Below are positions 1-5,077 of a stretch of 5,077 nucleotides of DNA, piece by piece. Numbering within the stretch: position 1 is the stretch's first letter; every line of letters begins with the position of its first letter. Source of the DNA: a bacterium (GTDB lineage Bacteria; Tectomicrobia; Entotheonellia; Entotheonellales; Entotheonellaceae); NCBI GenBank assembly GCA_027294925.1, contig JAPULM010000323.1, positions 1 through 5,077 of the forward strand, given 5' to 3'. The notes under the pieces are model-generated. The model made no database searches. It was given only the letters and a program-made list of their open reading frames with translations, and had not been told where the DNA came from. Position numbers and translations under genes: made by a program.

Positions 1-707
1 GTGGGCACCTGGTAAGGGCACGAGCGCCGCAAGTTTTTCGATCAATTCCAGCCGCGACAGTTTAATGCCGGTCGTACCGTCTGACCACGACCGGGTAAAC
101 CGATACACCAGGTCCCCATTGGTGTCCTTGGTAAGCCGTTCAAGCGATACGGCGCCCCTGCTTGTGTAGCGTATCAAACGCTCCAGCTGATCACGCCGAT
201 GGGCTGGGATATTGGTGTTGGCGTGCAAGGAAAAGCTGTTCACGCCGGCACAGCGCGGTCCCTTGAATTCAGGGCGTTCCCCTTCATAGCCAAAGCCCGA
301 GCCCATGCGTCGCACCTTCTGACCAGCACGTTCGCCAAAGGCGATGCGCTGTTTGACCGAGGCTGCCATGGTGCGGGCAAGCTCCGGTTCGTTGTCAAGC
401 AGCGGATCATAGCCGGTGGCCACAGGGACATCTATTCCCGCTTCCAGGTATCCCAGATGGCGTAGTTTGCGGATGACCCGCCGACTAATCTTCCGGATCA
501 TCTCTGCAACGTCGGCATCGCTGGGCGGCTCACCCTTGAGAAAGCGGGGTTTGAGGCCCTGCGCTGTGCGACCGAGAAAAACGCCCTCGATGACGATAAC
601 GTGATAATGAAGATTGAGCTGAAGCGCCTGCCAAAACGCTGTAGAAAGGTAACCGATCCCGGCTGCACGCTCTGCCGCTCAGCGCCGCGTTTGACCGTAT
701 CCCCTGA
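1..707 (-). pseudogene. IS91-family (HUH, rolling-circle) transposase remnant, 5'-truncated and frameshifted
   Basis: Transposases of this family cut and join single strands during rolling-circle-like transposition. Translating the minus strand gives a long match to the IS91-type catalytic domain (Y2_Tnp), recognised from memory. It includes the metal-binding HUH motif (H-Y-H in LNLHYHVIVIEGVF, codons 609-601) and the stretch LERLIRYTSRGAVSLERL, whose single tyrosine (codon 168-166) matches the nicking tyrosine of ISCR-like members. It continues through WSDGTTGIKLSRLELIEKL to LAALVPLPGAH at the window edge, so the C-terminus lies outside. Homology begins near SGDTVKRGAERQS (from about 707) in one frame and continues from about 627 in another: the first frame reads VTFLQRFG, and the other resumes at ALQLNLHYH. 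Restoring one base near 627-629 gives the expected QRFGSALQLN. The N-terminal zinc-finger part is absent, and the preceding codons run straight into the stop of the neighbouring hydrolase gene. This is a dead remnant, not an active element. The family call is confident; the subgroup is not. Confidence 0.85.
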
Positions 708-734
708 CCTACACGTAAATTCCGAGGCGTCGGC

Positions 735-1583
735 CTACACCTGCACCTCCATAAGATCTCGTCCAAGCACCACCGGACCATCATAATCGCGTCCTACATC
801 TGCAGCGATTTCGTCCAGCAGGGCATCAGACTTTTGCCGCAGGTGGGTGAGGACCAGTTTCTTGACCCGCGCACGCTGGGCGATCTTACCCACGCTGTCC
901 GAACAGGCCAGGGTATGTTTGGCCAGATTCTCCAGGGTTGGGGTGGTCAACTCAGCTTTGGCGAGGTAGCAGCATTGGACCAGCACATCTGCGTCTCGGG
1001 CCAGGCGATGCAGACCTTGGCTGGCCACGCCGTCGCCGCTGATGGCAATGACTTTGTTGTCGGCCTCGACGCGGTAACCCAGGCATACCCAGCGCTGCTT
1101 GAAGGCATTTGGGAGGTCGAGATCGTGGCCATGTTTGGCGATCTCAGCGAATACTTTCCAGCTTCCACCATCATACACGAGTCCACTCATGATGTCGGTA
1201 CTGCGGACGGGTTTCCAGCCGCCCACAATGGCCGGCTCACCTTTGTCACGAAACTCGATGTCCTTGTCGTACACATGATTAAGTAGCGCTTCAACGATTG
1301 AGATGGTCCCCGGCGGCCCGAAAATCTGCAGGGTATGTTGTCGTCCCATCAGCCAGCTGGTCAGGATGACGTCGGCGAGATCGCTGATGTGATCGTAATG
1401 ATGATGGGTGACGAAGACTGGATTTACCTGATCAAGCGGCACGCCGGCGCTAACCATTTGCAGAACGACGCCTCGGCCCGAGTCAAATAAAAGATGCGCC
1501 TTGCCGATCTGCAGCATGGTGGCCGGACCGTGCCGGTCGAGGTCCGGCCGGGGTCCGCCGGTGCCCAGCAAAATGATTTTCAT
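735..1583 (-). CDS. MBL-fold metallohydrolase, RNase Z-like
   Basis: A complete 282-residue protein, a probable cytoplasmic two-metal hydrolase (no signal peptide seen). It opens with MKIILLGTGGPRPD, the typical first strand of RNase Z/AtsA-type metallo-beta-lactamase folds. It carries the metal motif T-H-H-H-Y-D-H (residues 59-65, HxHxDH), a central His candidate in KHGHDLDLP (H151 or H153), the bridging Asp in ISGDG (D184) and a last His in LVLTHLRQKSD (H247), so a full ligand set appears present. Where RNase Z enzymes have the HEAT-like segment after 'DVLV', this protein has QCCYLAKAEL (residues 203-212), which argues against a true tRNA 3' processing enzyme. A phosphodiesterase, ester or lactone hydrolase is possible; the substrate is unknown. 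The ATG at 1583 is supported by a perfect AGGAGGT five bases upstream. The gene sits 157 bases after the flavoenzyme gene, so it may be a separate unit or the tail of the cassette. Its stop lies about 27 bases from the transposase remnant. Confidence 0.9.
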   Translation of the reverse strand: MKIILLGTGGPRPDLDRHGPATMLQIGKAHLLFDSGRGVVLQMVSAGVPLDQVNPVFVTHHHYDHISDLADVILTSWLMGRQHTLQIFGPPGTISIVEALLNHVYDKDIEFRDKGEPAIVGGWKPVRSTDIMSGLVYDGGSWKVFAEIAKHGHDLDLPNAFKQRWVCLGYRVEADNKVIAISGDGVASQGLHRLARDADVLVQCCYLAKAELTTPTLENLAKHTLACSDSVGKIAQRARVKKLVLTHLRQKSDALLDEIAADVGRDYDGPVVLGRDLMEVQV

Positions 1584-1588
1584 CTGCG

Positions 1589-1595
1589 ACCTCCT
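1589..1595 (-). promoter_or_regulatory. Strong Shine-Dalgarno site of the MBL hydrolase gene
   Basis: The minus strand reads AGGAGGT, a full complement to the 16S rRNA tail, five bases before the ATG at 1583. It fixes the start codon and suggests efficient translation independent of the upstream gene. It is the strongest ribosome binding site in the window. Confidence 0.85.
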
Positions 1596-1740
1596 GTGCA
1601 GCTAAGTACCCGGGCAAAAAGCCGAATAACTTTTGTCCACCTACATAGCCATTGTGTCATGTTTGACGCTACGCGATAATACACCAGTCGATACGGTTGC
1701 CTACCTACAAGCCTACCGGATTTTAGGCACGGCAAGTATA
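1596..1740 (-). other. Intergenic region between flavoenzyme and MBL hydrolase genes, with weak dyads and no clear promoter
   Basis: This stretch is visibly more AT-rich than the genes around it. On the minus strand just after the flavoenzyme stop there is GCCTA-AAATCCGG-TAGGC, a 5-bp stem (1711-1715 with 1724-1728). It is nested in a second weak pairing of TTGCC and GGCAA (1731-1735 with 1697-1701). No T-run follows, so a Rho-independent terminator is not supported. A TATTAT hexamer (1681-1676) could be a -10 element for the hydrolase gene, but no good -35 box lies 16-18 bases upstream. The length and composition suggest it could hold the hydrolase promoter, which I cannot locate precisely. 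Confidence 0.3.
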
Positions 1741-2982
1741 TCATGAAGACGAACCGGCTTTGAAAGGGGCAGCCCGCCGTGGAAGCATGAGTCCCCATGC
1801 CAATCTGGGAACGCTGCTCAGCGGTATCGGCCACGGGCGGCGGGTTCCCATATTGACCTCCAGGGCGTGTTGCAACAAACCGGGAGCCCGCGATAGGGCG
1901 CGCATGCTCAGGGTACGCAGCCAGGGGTGACGGGTGAGGTCCAAGGCCAAACGGGTGACGCCCAGGTGCGCTGCCAGGCGGTGGCGCAGGGCGGTGGCCA
2001 GCGGCAGCAGGGCGTTCGCATCGAGACGGGTAAGGTCATAGAGTGGCGGCAGATGCTGGGCCACCAGTTCCGCTTGTGCAAAGCCGATAGAAAGCCCTTC
2101 GCCGGTCAGGCCGTCAAGAAACATCAGAGCGTCGCCGATTAGCAAGATCCGCCCGGCAACCGGTCGGGCGGCGGCAACCGCCAATGGCCCCAGGCCCCGC
2201 AGGTGGCTGCGGGTTGCCGCGTGTTGGACCTGAGCCGCCAGTTGCGGAAAGATGCTCAGCAAACCGGTAAGACCCTGGTGCACCGGCGGGCGACAGCGCT
2301 GCCGGTCCCACAGAAAGGCAACTTCAATTTGTTCAGGGCCTGAAGGCGTGAAGTAGGCCTCAATACCGTACTGCCACCAGACCTCGACGTATGAATGCCA
2401 GGGCGCCAGCGCCAGGTGTTGGCGCGCCCCCATGCGCTGCTGACGCCCCGGCGACGGTGCACACAACCCGGCCAGACGCCGCACGGTGGAACGTCGTCCA
2501 TCGGCAGCGATGAGAAAACAAAAGGTCTCGTGTGACACGTCAGATGTTGAGCCGTGCCGGGCAAGCCCGACATGGACTGCAGCGCCATCCTGTTGCAGCG
2601 CCACAAGACGGGTATGCGACCGTAACGCGACCGATGGATGATGCCTCAAGGTCTCGACCAGGGCATGGCTCAAGGCCAGCCGACGAATGCCAAGTCCTGG
2701 ACCGCTGGCGAAATCGGCCTGGGCAATGATCCCACCGGGCTCCCGATAACGAATGCCGCGAAACGGCCAGAATTGATCTTCCGGTAGGTGATCCAGCACC
2801 CCGAAACGGCGCAGGAAATCGACTCCTGTGGGCATGACACCCTCACCACACACTTTGTCTTGCGGCCAGTCGCCTTTTTCAACAACGACCACCGGCACAC
2901 CGGCGCTGGACAGGGTTAGTGCAGTGGCGAGGCCAACGGGACCACCACCCACGATTAACACCCGCTGACACGTCTGCGACAT
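1741..2982 (-). CDS. FAD-dependent oxidoreductase, geranylgeranyl reductase/UbiH-like superfamily
   Basis: A complete 413-residue flavoprotein. The N-terminal Rossmann motif VLIVGGGPVGLATAL (G12, G14, G17) ends in an acidic residue in VVVVEKG (E35) that would bind the FAD ribose. KVCGEGVMPTGVDFL (43-57) is the Cys-Gly-Glu-Gly motif typical of geranylgeranyl reductase-like and related flavin enzymes. LIAADGRRSTVRRLAG (157-172) is the DG motif, and RILLIGDALMFLDGLTGEG (278-296) is the second FAD-binding GD motif followed by the usual aromatic/Gly-rich turn. The strand YVEVWWQYGIEAYFTPSGP (198-216) fits the substrate-domain sheet of this superfamily. I see no halogenase WxWxIP motif and no convincing membrane segment. 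The reaction could be hydroxylation, desaturation or double-bond reduction; the sequence does not decide. It starts 14 bases after the ligase stop, so it should be co-transcribed with the ligase, and its substrate is plausibly the acyl chain or product made from the ACP-bound acid. That substrate link is inference. Confidence 0.88.
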   Translation of the reverse strand: MSQTCQRVLIVGGGPVGLATALTLSSAGVPVVVVEKGDWPQDKVCGEGVMPTGVDFLRRFGVLDHLPEDQFWPFRGIRYREPGGIIAQADFASGPGLGIRRLALSHALVETLRHHPSVALRSHTRLVALQQDGAAVHVGLARHGSTSDVSHETFCFLIAADGRRSTVRRLAGLCAPSPGRQQRMGARQHLALAPWHSYVEVWWQYGIEAYFTPSGPEQIEVAFLWDRQRCRPPVHQGLTGLLSIFPQLAAQVQHAATRSHLRGLGPLAVAAARPVAGRILLIGDALMFLDGLTGEGLSIGFAQAELVAQHLPPLYDLTRLDANALLPLATALRHRLAAHLGVTRLALDLTRHPWLRTLSMRALSRAPGLLQHALEVNMGTRRPWPIPLSSVPRLAWGLMLPRRAAPFKAGSSS

Positions 2983-2989
2983 GCGTCAA

Positions 2990-2994
2990 TCCCC
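2990..2994 (-). promoter_or_regulatory. Shine-Dalgarno-like site of the FAD oxidoreductase gene
   Basis: The minus strand reads GGGGA in the 14-base gap between the ligase stop (2999-2997) and the ATG at 2982, with seven bases before the start codon. It is moderate in strength, supports the ATG at 2982, and leaves no room for a separate promoter between the two genes. Confidence 0.5.
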
Positions 2995-2996
2995 GC

Positions 2997-4739
2997 TTAA
3001 CGTTGGTGTCGGGCTTGGCGCTGGGCCCATAAGCCAGACAGGGTTTGCCGTATCAGGGTGCCGATGCCGCTGCTGGCGGGTGCTCGTAGCGTGCCGGTTT
3101 GCCATAAGCGGCGTGTCTCACGCCGACGCAGTTTACCGGAAGAGGTGCGCGGCAAGGTGCCCGGTGGCAACAAGATCCAGTCGGAAACCTGCAGGTTGCA
3201 AGATGCTTGAATCGCCGCCCGGCCCTCGGCTTCGAGGCGGGATTGATCCGCCAGTGACGGGGTCACCCGGTACTCGGCAAGCACCACCAGGCGCTCCGTA
3301 CCACGGTCCACATCCGCTATGCCAAACGCCACCGCACACCCCGCACGCAAACCGGCAATGCCATGCAGGCTGCGCTCGATTTGCGCCGGGTCGTGGTTGT
3401 GGCCTCGAATGATGATGATATCCGAGACGCGCCCAAACAGATACAGTTGCCCGTCATGGAAAAAGCCCTGATCGCCGGTGTCGCACCAGCCCGCCTGAAG
3501 CACCTGCCGGGTGGCCTGCGGTTGGTCGAGATAACCTTGCATCACCCCGGGGCCACGCACCCAGAGACGTCCGAGATGTCCGGGCGGTAGCGCCTCACCG
3601 TGCACCTCCCGAATCTCCACCTCCACCCCGGCCAGGGGCTGTCCCAAGGCGGCCAGTTGGATGCCCGAATGCGCTGCCATCGCTCGGCCTTTGCGCTCCA
3701 GGGCGTGACGGTTGAACGACGTAAAGCGTGGCGGCGCGTCAAACGATGACAGCGTCACCGCCAGGGTGGCCTCTGCCAGCCCATAAACCGGTGCGAGAGC
3801 CCTGGCGTTAAAGCCGACCGGGGCAAAGCGCCGGGCAAACGCCTGCAGGGTTTGCGGGTGTACGGTTTCAGCACCGCAGAAGGCCACCTGCCAGCGGGAC
3901 AAATCAAGCCCGGCCAGGTCTGTCTCCTGGAGCCGCTCGGCACATAGCCCGAAGGCAAAATTGGGTGCCCCGGAAACGGTCGCCTGGCTCTGGGTCATGG
4001 CTTCCAGCCAGACACGCGGACGCGCCACAAACTGCTCCGGCCGAATGAGCGTCAGCGGCGCCGGGACAAGCATGGCACTGACCAGGTTGCCGACCAAACC
4101 CATGTCATGATACAGCGGCAACCAACTGACCCCGGAATGCTGCAACGCATCTCCCGGCAGTGAGGCTAAAATGGCCTGGGCGTTGCTCAGGATGTTGGCG
4201 TGGGTCAGCGCAATTGGCCTGGGATTTCGGGTGGTGCCCGAGCTGAACTGCACCACTGCCAAGTCATCGCTATGGACCTCCGTATGGGTTCCGTGCGCTG
4301 CCTCACGCATGAGCGCCTGTACCGTAAAACATCCCAAAGGCGGTGCGGTTTGACGTACCGGCTGCCCCAACAGCCCGTACAAACGGGCGTCCGTTAGCAC
4401 TGCGCTACAATCAATGGCCCGTAACATGGCGGCGGTGCGGTCTTTCCAGGCGTCTATTTTCCCCAGGCGCACCGGCGGATAGAGCGCCGCGGGAATGCCG
4501 CCTGCCAGGATGACACCAAAGAAGGCGCGATAGAAATCGGCATGCGTCGGCAAGACCAGGCCAACCCGGTCGCCCCGGCGCAGGCCGCGTTCCTGCAAGG
4601 CGCCGGTAACCAGCAAGGCGTCGTGCACGCAGCGCTCGTAAGACCAGGCCTGGGTGTGCGCCGGCGTCTGCCAGAAGTTGACTGTGGCCCGATTGAGATC
4701 GGCAGCACGGAACAGAATACGGTCAAGCGTCGTGTGCAT
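2997..4739 (-). CDS. Fatty acyl-AMP ligase (FAAL), ANL superfamily
   Basis: A complete 580-residue adenylate-forming enzyme. It should activate a carboxylic acid, probably a fatty acid, with ATP and hand the acyl-AMP to a carrier protein. Core motifs appear in order: the P-loop FSSGTTRNPRPIALTH (165-180), WLPLYHDMG (206-214), VYGLAEAT (318-325), CDTGDQGF (419-426), the hinge-region GRVSDIIIIRGHN (436-448), and PRTSSGKLRR (530-539) with the adenylation lysine K536. The segment between the A5 motif and the following strand (about 331-352, SSFDAPPRFTSFNRHALERK) looks like the FAAL-specific insertion that separates FAALs from acyl-CoA ligases; with the adjoining ACP gene this favours FAAL over a CoA ligase. 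Length is as expected for a stand-alone FAAL. One oddity is arginine (R174) where the P-loop usually has lysine. The ATG at 4739 lies three bases after the ACP stop, which suggests translational coupling; a purine-rich GAAAAGG inside the ACP end may serve as the ribosome site. The acyl substrate cannot be read from sequence alone. Confidence 0.92.
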   Translation of the reverse strand: MHTTLDRILFRAADLNRATVNFWQTPAHTQAWSYERCVHDALLVTGALQERGLRRGDRVGLVLPTHADFYRAFFGVILAGGIPAALYPPVRLGKIDAWKDRTAAMLRAIDCSAVLTDARLYGLLGQPVRQTAPPLGCFTVQALMREAAHGTHTEVHSDDLAVVQFSSGTTRNPRPIALTHANILSNAQAILASLPGDALQHSGVSWLPLYHDMGLVGNLVSAMLVPAPLTLIRPEQFVARPRVWLEAMTQSQATVSGAPNFAFGLCAERLQETDLAGLDLSRWQVAFCGAETVHPQTLQAFARRFAPVGFNARALAPVYGLAEATLAVTLSSFDAPPRFTSFNRHALERKGRAMAAHSGIQLAALGQPLAGVEVEIREVHGEALPPGHLGRLWVRGPGVMQGYLDQPQATRQVLQAGWCDTGDQGFFHDGQLYLFGRVSDIIIIRGHNHDPAQIERSLHGIAGLRAGCAVAFGIADVDRGTERLVVLAEYRVTPSLADQSRLEAEGRAAIQASCNLQVSDWILLPPGTLPRTSSGKLRRRETRRLWQTGTLRAPASSGIGTLIRQTLSGLWAQRQARHQR

Positions 4740-4742
4740 GGT

Positions 4743-5005
4743 TTAGGACGCCTTTTCACGCAGGCGTTGGGCCACCAGGTCGGCCAGTTCGCCAAGTGTT
4801 TGCGGCGGCGCCTCCGGGGGCTCGGCCAGATACAGTTGCCAGTGGTTTTCAATTTCCAAGGCAAGGGTTAAAAGGCCCATGCTGTCCAATCCCAGCTCTT
4901 CTTGCAAACGCACATCCGGGGACGGATGTGCGTTTGCACCCCGCAGTACGTGTGTAAAATCGCCACGATCTGCTGCTGAATAGTGTCCGGGTCGTCGAAT
5001 GCCAT
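4743..5005 (-). pseudogene. Acyl carrier protein, apparent frameshift in the middle
   Basis: A small carrier protein expected to hold the acyl group on a phosphopantetheine arm and to be loaded by the adjoining FAAL. From ATG 5005 the frame reads MAFDDPDTIQQQIVAILHTY and on to CGVQTHIRP, a good ACP helix I. It then goes out of frame and stops at 4870-4868 after 45 codons. The next frame carries PDVRLQEELGLDSMGLLTL, with the attachment serine of the LDSMG motif at codon 4883-4881. It continues to LADLVAQRLREKAS and the TAA at 4745-4743. Adding one base in the G run at 4918-4921 joins the halves into an 87-residue protein. The spacing from the helix I Gly-Val to the serine then equals that of E. 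coli AcpP (21 residues), so a one-base loss is the simplest explanation. The break sits at the tip of a perfect hairpin. It may be a real mutation or a sequencing error; if it is an error, this is an ordinary intact ACP gene. The start follows the upstream gene by 3 to 8 bases. Confidence 0.8.
4903..4938. repeat. Perfect 16-bp inverted repeat with 4-base loop inside the ACP gene
   Basis: TGCAAACGCACATCCG (4903-4918) is followed by GGGA and then by its exact complement CGGATGTGCGTTTGCA (4923-4938). The pairing stops at 4902/4939 (T against C). Such a long perfect palindrome inside a coding region is unusual and is not needed by the protein. It would form a very stable hairpin in single-stranded DNA or mRNA. 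It lies in the loop between ACP helix I and the serine motif, and it contains the point where the ACP reading frame breaks. Confidence 0.95.
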
Positions 5006-5008
5006 GGC

Positions 5009-5077
5009 CTATCTCACAGGGAAAAACCGTCCGGTGTTTTCAAAGGCTTGCGCGTAACCGCCAGCGGCGTCCAGCGC
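5009..5077 (-). CDS. 3' end of an unidentified upstream gene (partial)
   Basis: Only about 22 codons are inside the window. The favoured frame reads ALDAAGGYAQAFENTG and then RFFPVR before TAG at 5011-5009, three bases upstream of the ACP ATG. It is favoured because about half of its codons begin with G, the usual coding bias. A second frame (RWTPLAVTRKPLKTPDGFSL, TGA at 5016-5014) cannot be excluded and has slightly more GC at third positions. Neither end is recognisable as a family. The third frame stops earlier, at TGA in 5044-5042. The closeness to the ACP gene says that the cassette continues upstream, and the missing gene is the best place to look for the pathway's identity. Confidence 0.45.
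   Translation of the reverse strand, partial: ALDAAGGYAQAFENTGRFFPVR

Noticed and set aside
722..733. Stem-loop CCGA-GGCG-TCGG after the hydrolase stop as a terminator
   Set aside because: The stem is only 4 bp and no T-run follows on the minus strand, so it does not qualify as an intrinsic terminator.
708..740. 7-bp direct repeat CCTACAC at 708-714 and 734-740 flanking the hydrolase/transposase junction
   Set aside because: It could be microhomology or a target-site trace, but seven bases can recur by chance. One copy lies inside the last hydrolase codons, and IS91 elements normally make no target duplication.
834..1286. Plus-strand open frame of 150 codons inside the hydrolase gene, and similar plus-strand frames at 199-465, 2981-3412 and 4542-4871
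   Set aside because: They are antisense to well-supported minus-strand genes, show no recognisable protein motifs or ribosome sites, and are expected by chance in GC-rich DNA.
1652..1680. Plus-strand promoter-like pair TTGTGT, 17-base spacer, GATAAT
   Set aside because: The -10 match is good but the -35 is poor, and it points into the antisense strand of the flavoenzyme gene, where no plus-strand gene is supported.
4868..5005. Programmed -1 ribosomal frameshift in the ACP gene, using the hairpin as stimulator
   Set aside because: A -1 shift at the CCC codon would join the frames with the right length, but there is no canonical X-XXY-YYZ slippery heptamer and the slip point lies inside the hairpin rather than 5-9 bases before it. 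ACPs are not known to be made this way. Mutation or sequencing error is simpler.
1..5077. tRNA or rRNA genes, CRISPR arrays, riboswitches, phage attachment sites
   Set aside because: No cloverleaf, spaced-repeat array or conserved RNA motif was seen on either strand. Almost all of the window is accounted for by coding or former coding sequence.

Overview
The window looks like a chromosomal or accessory segment of a GC-rich bacterium, probably a proteobacterium. That guess rests on base composition, gene style and an IS91-type transposase; nothing in the window fixes the taxon. Every gene I can support lies on the minus strand, so the biological reading order runs from high to low coordinates.

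Reading that way there are three parts. First comes a tightly packed biosynthetic cassette: the last codons of an unidentified gene (5077-5009), a small acyl carrier protein (ACP) gene (5005-4743), a 580-residue fatty acyl-AMP ligase (FAAL; 4739-2997) and a 413-residue FAD-dependent oxidoreductase of the geranylgeranyl reductase/UbiH-like superfamily (2982-1741). The gaps between these genes are 3 to 14 bases, so they very likely form one transcription unit. Second, after a 157-base intergenic stretch, there is an RNase Z-like metallo-beta-lactamase-fold hydrolase (1583-735) with its own strong ribosome binding site. Third, directly behind that gene, lies a decayed fragment of an IS91-family rolling-circle transposase (about 707 to beyond position 1). 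It lacks its N-terminal part and carries a 1-base frameshift.

The cassette implies a pathway in which a free fatty or other carboxylic acid is adenylated, passed to the phosphopantetheine arm of the ACP, and then modified by the flavoenzyme and/or enzymes encoded further upstream outside the window. The final product cannot be told from this window.

The most striking observation is in the ACP gene. Its N-terminal and C-terminal halves are in different reading frames. The break falls in a four-base G run at the tip of a perfect 16-bp inverted repeat with a 4-base loop. This is either a real hairpin-driven mutation that disables the carrier protein, or a sequencing error at a hairpin. The choice matters, because it decides whether the pathway can work as encoded.
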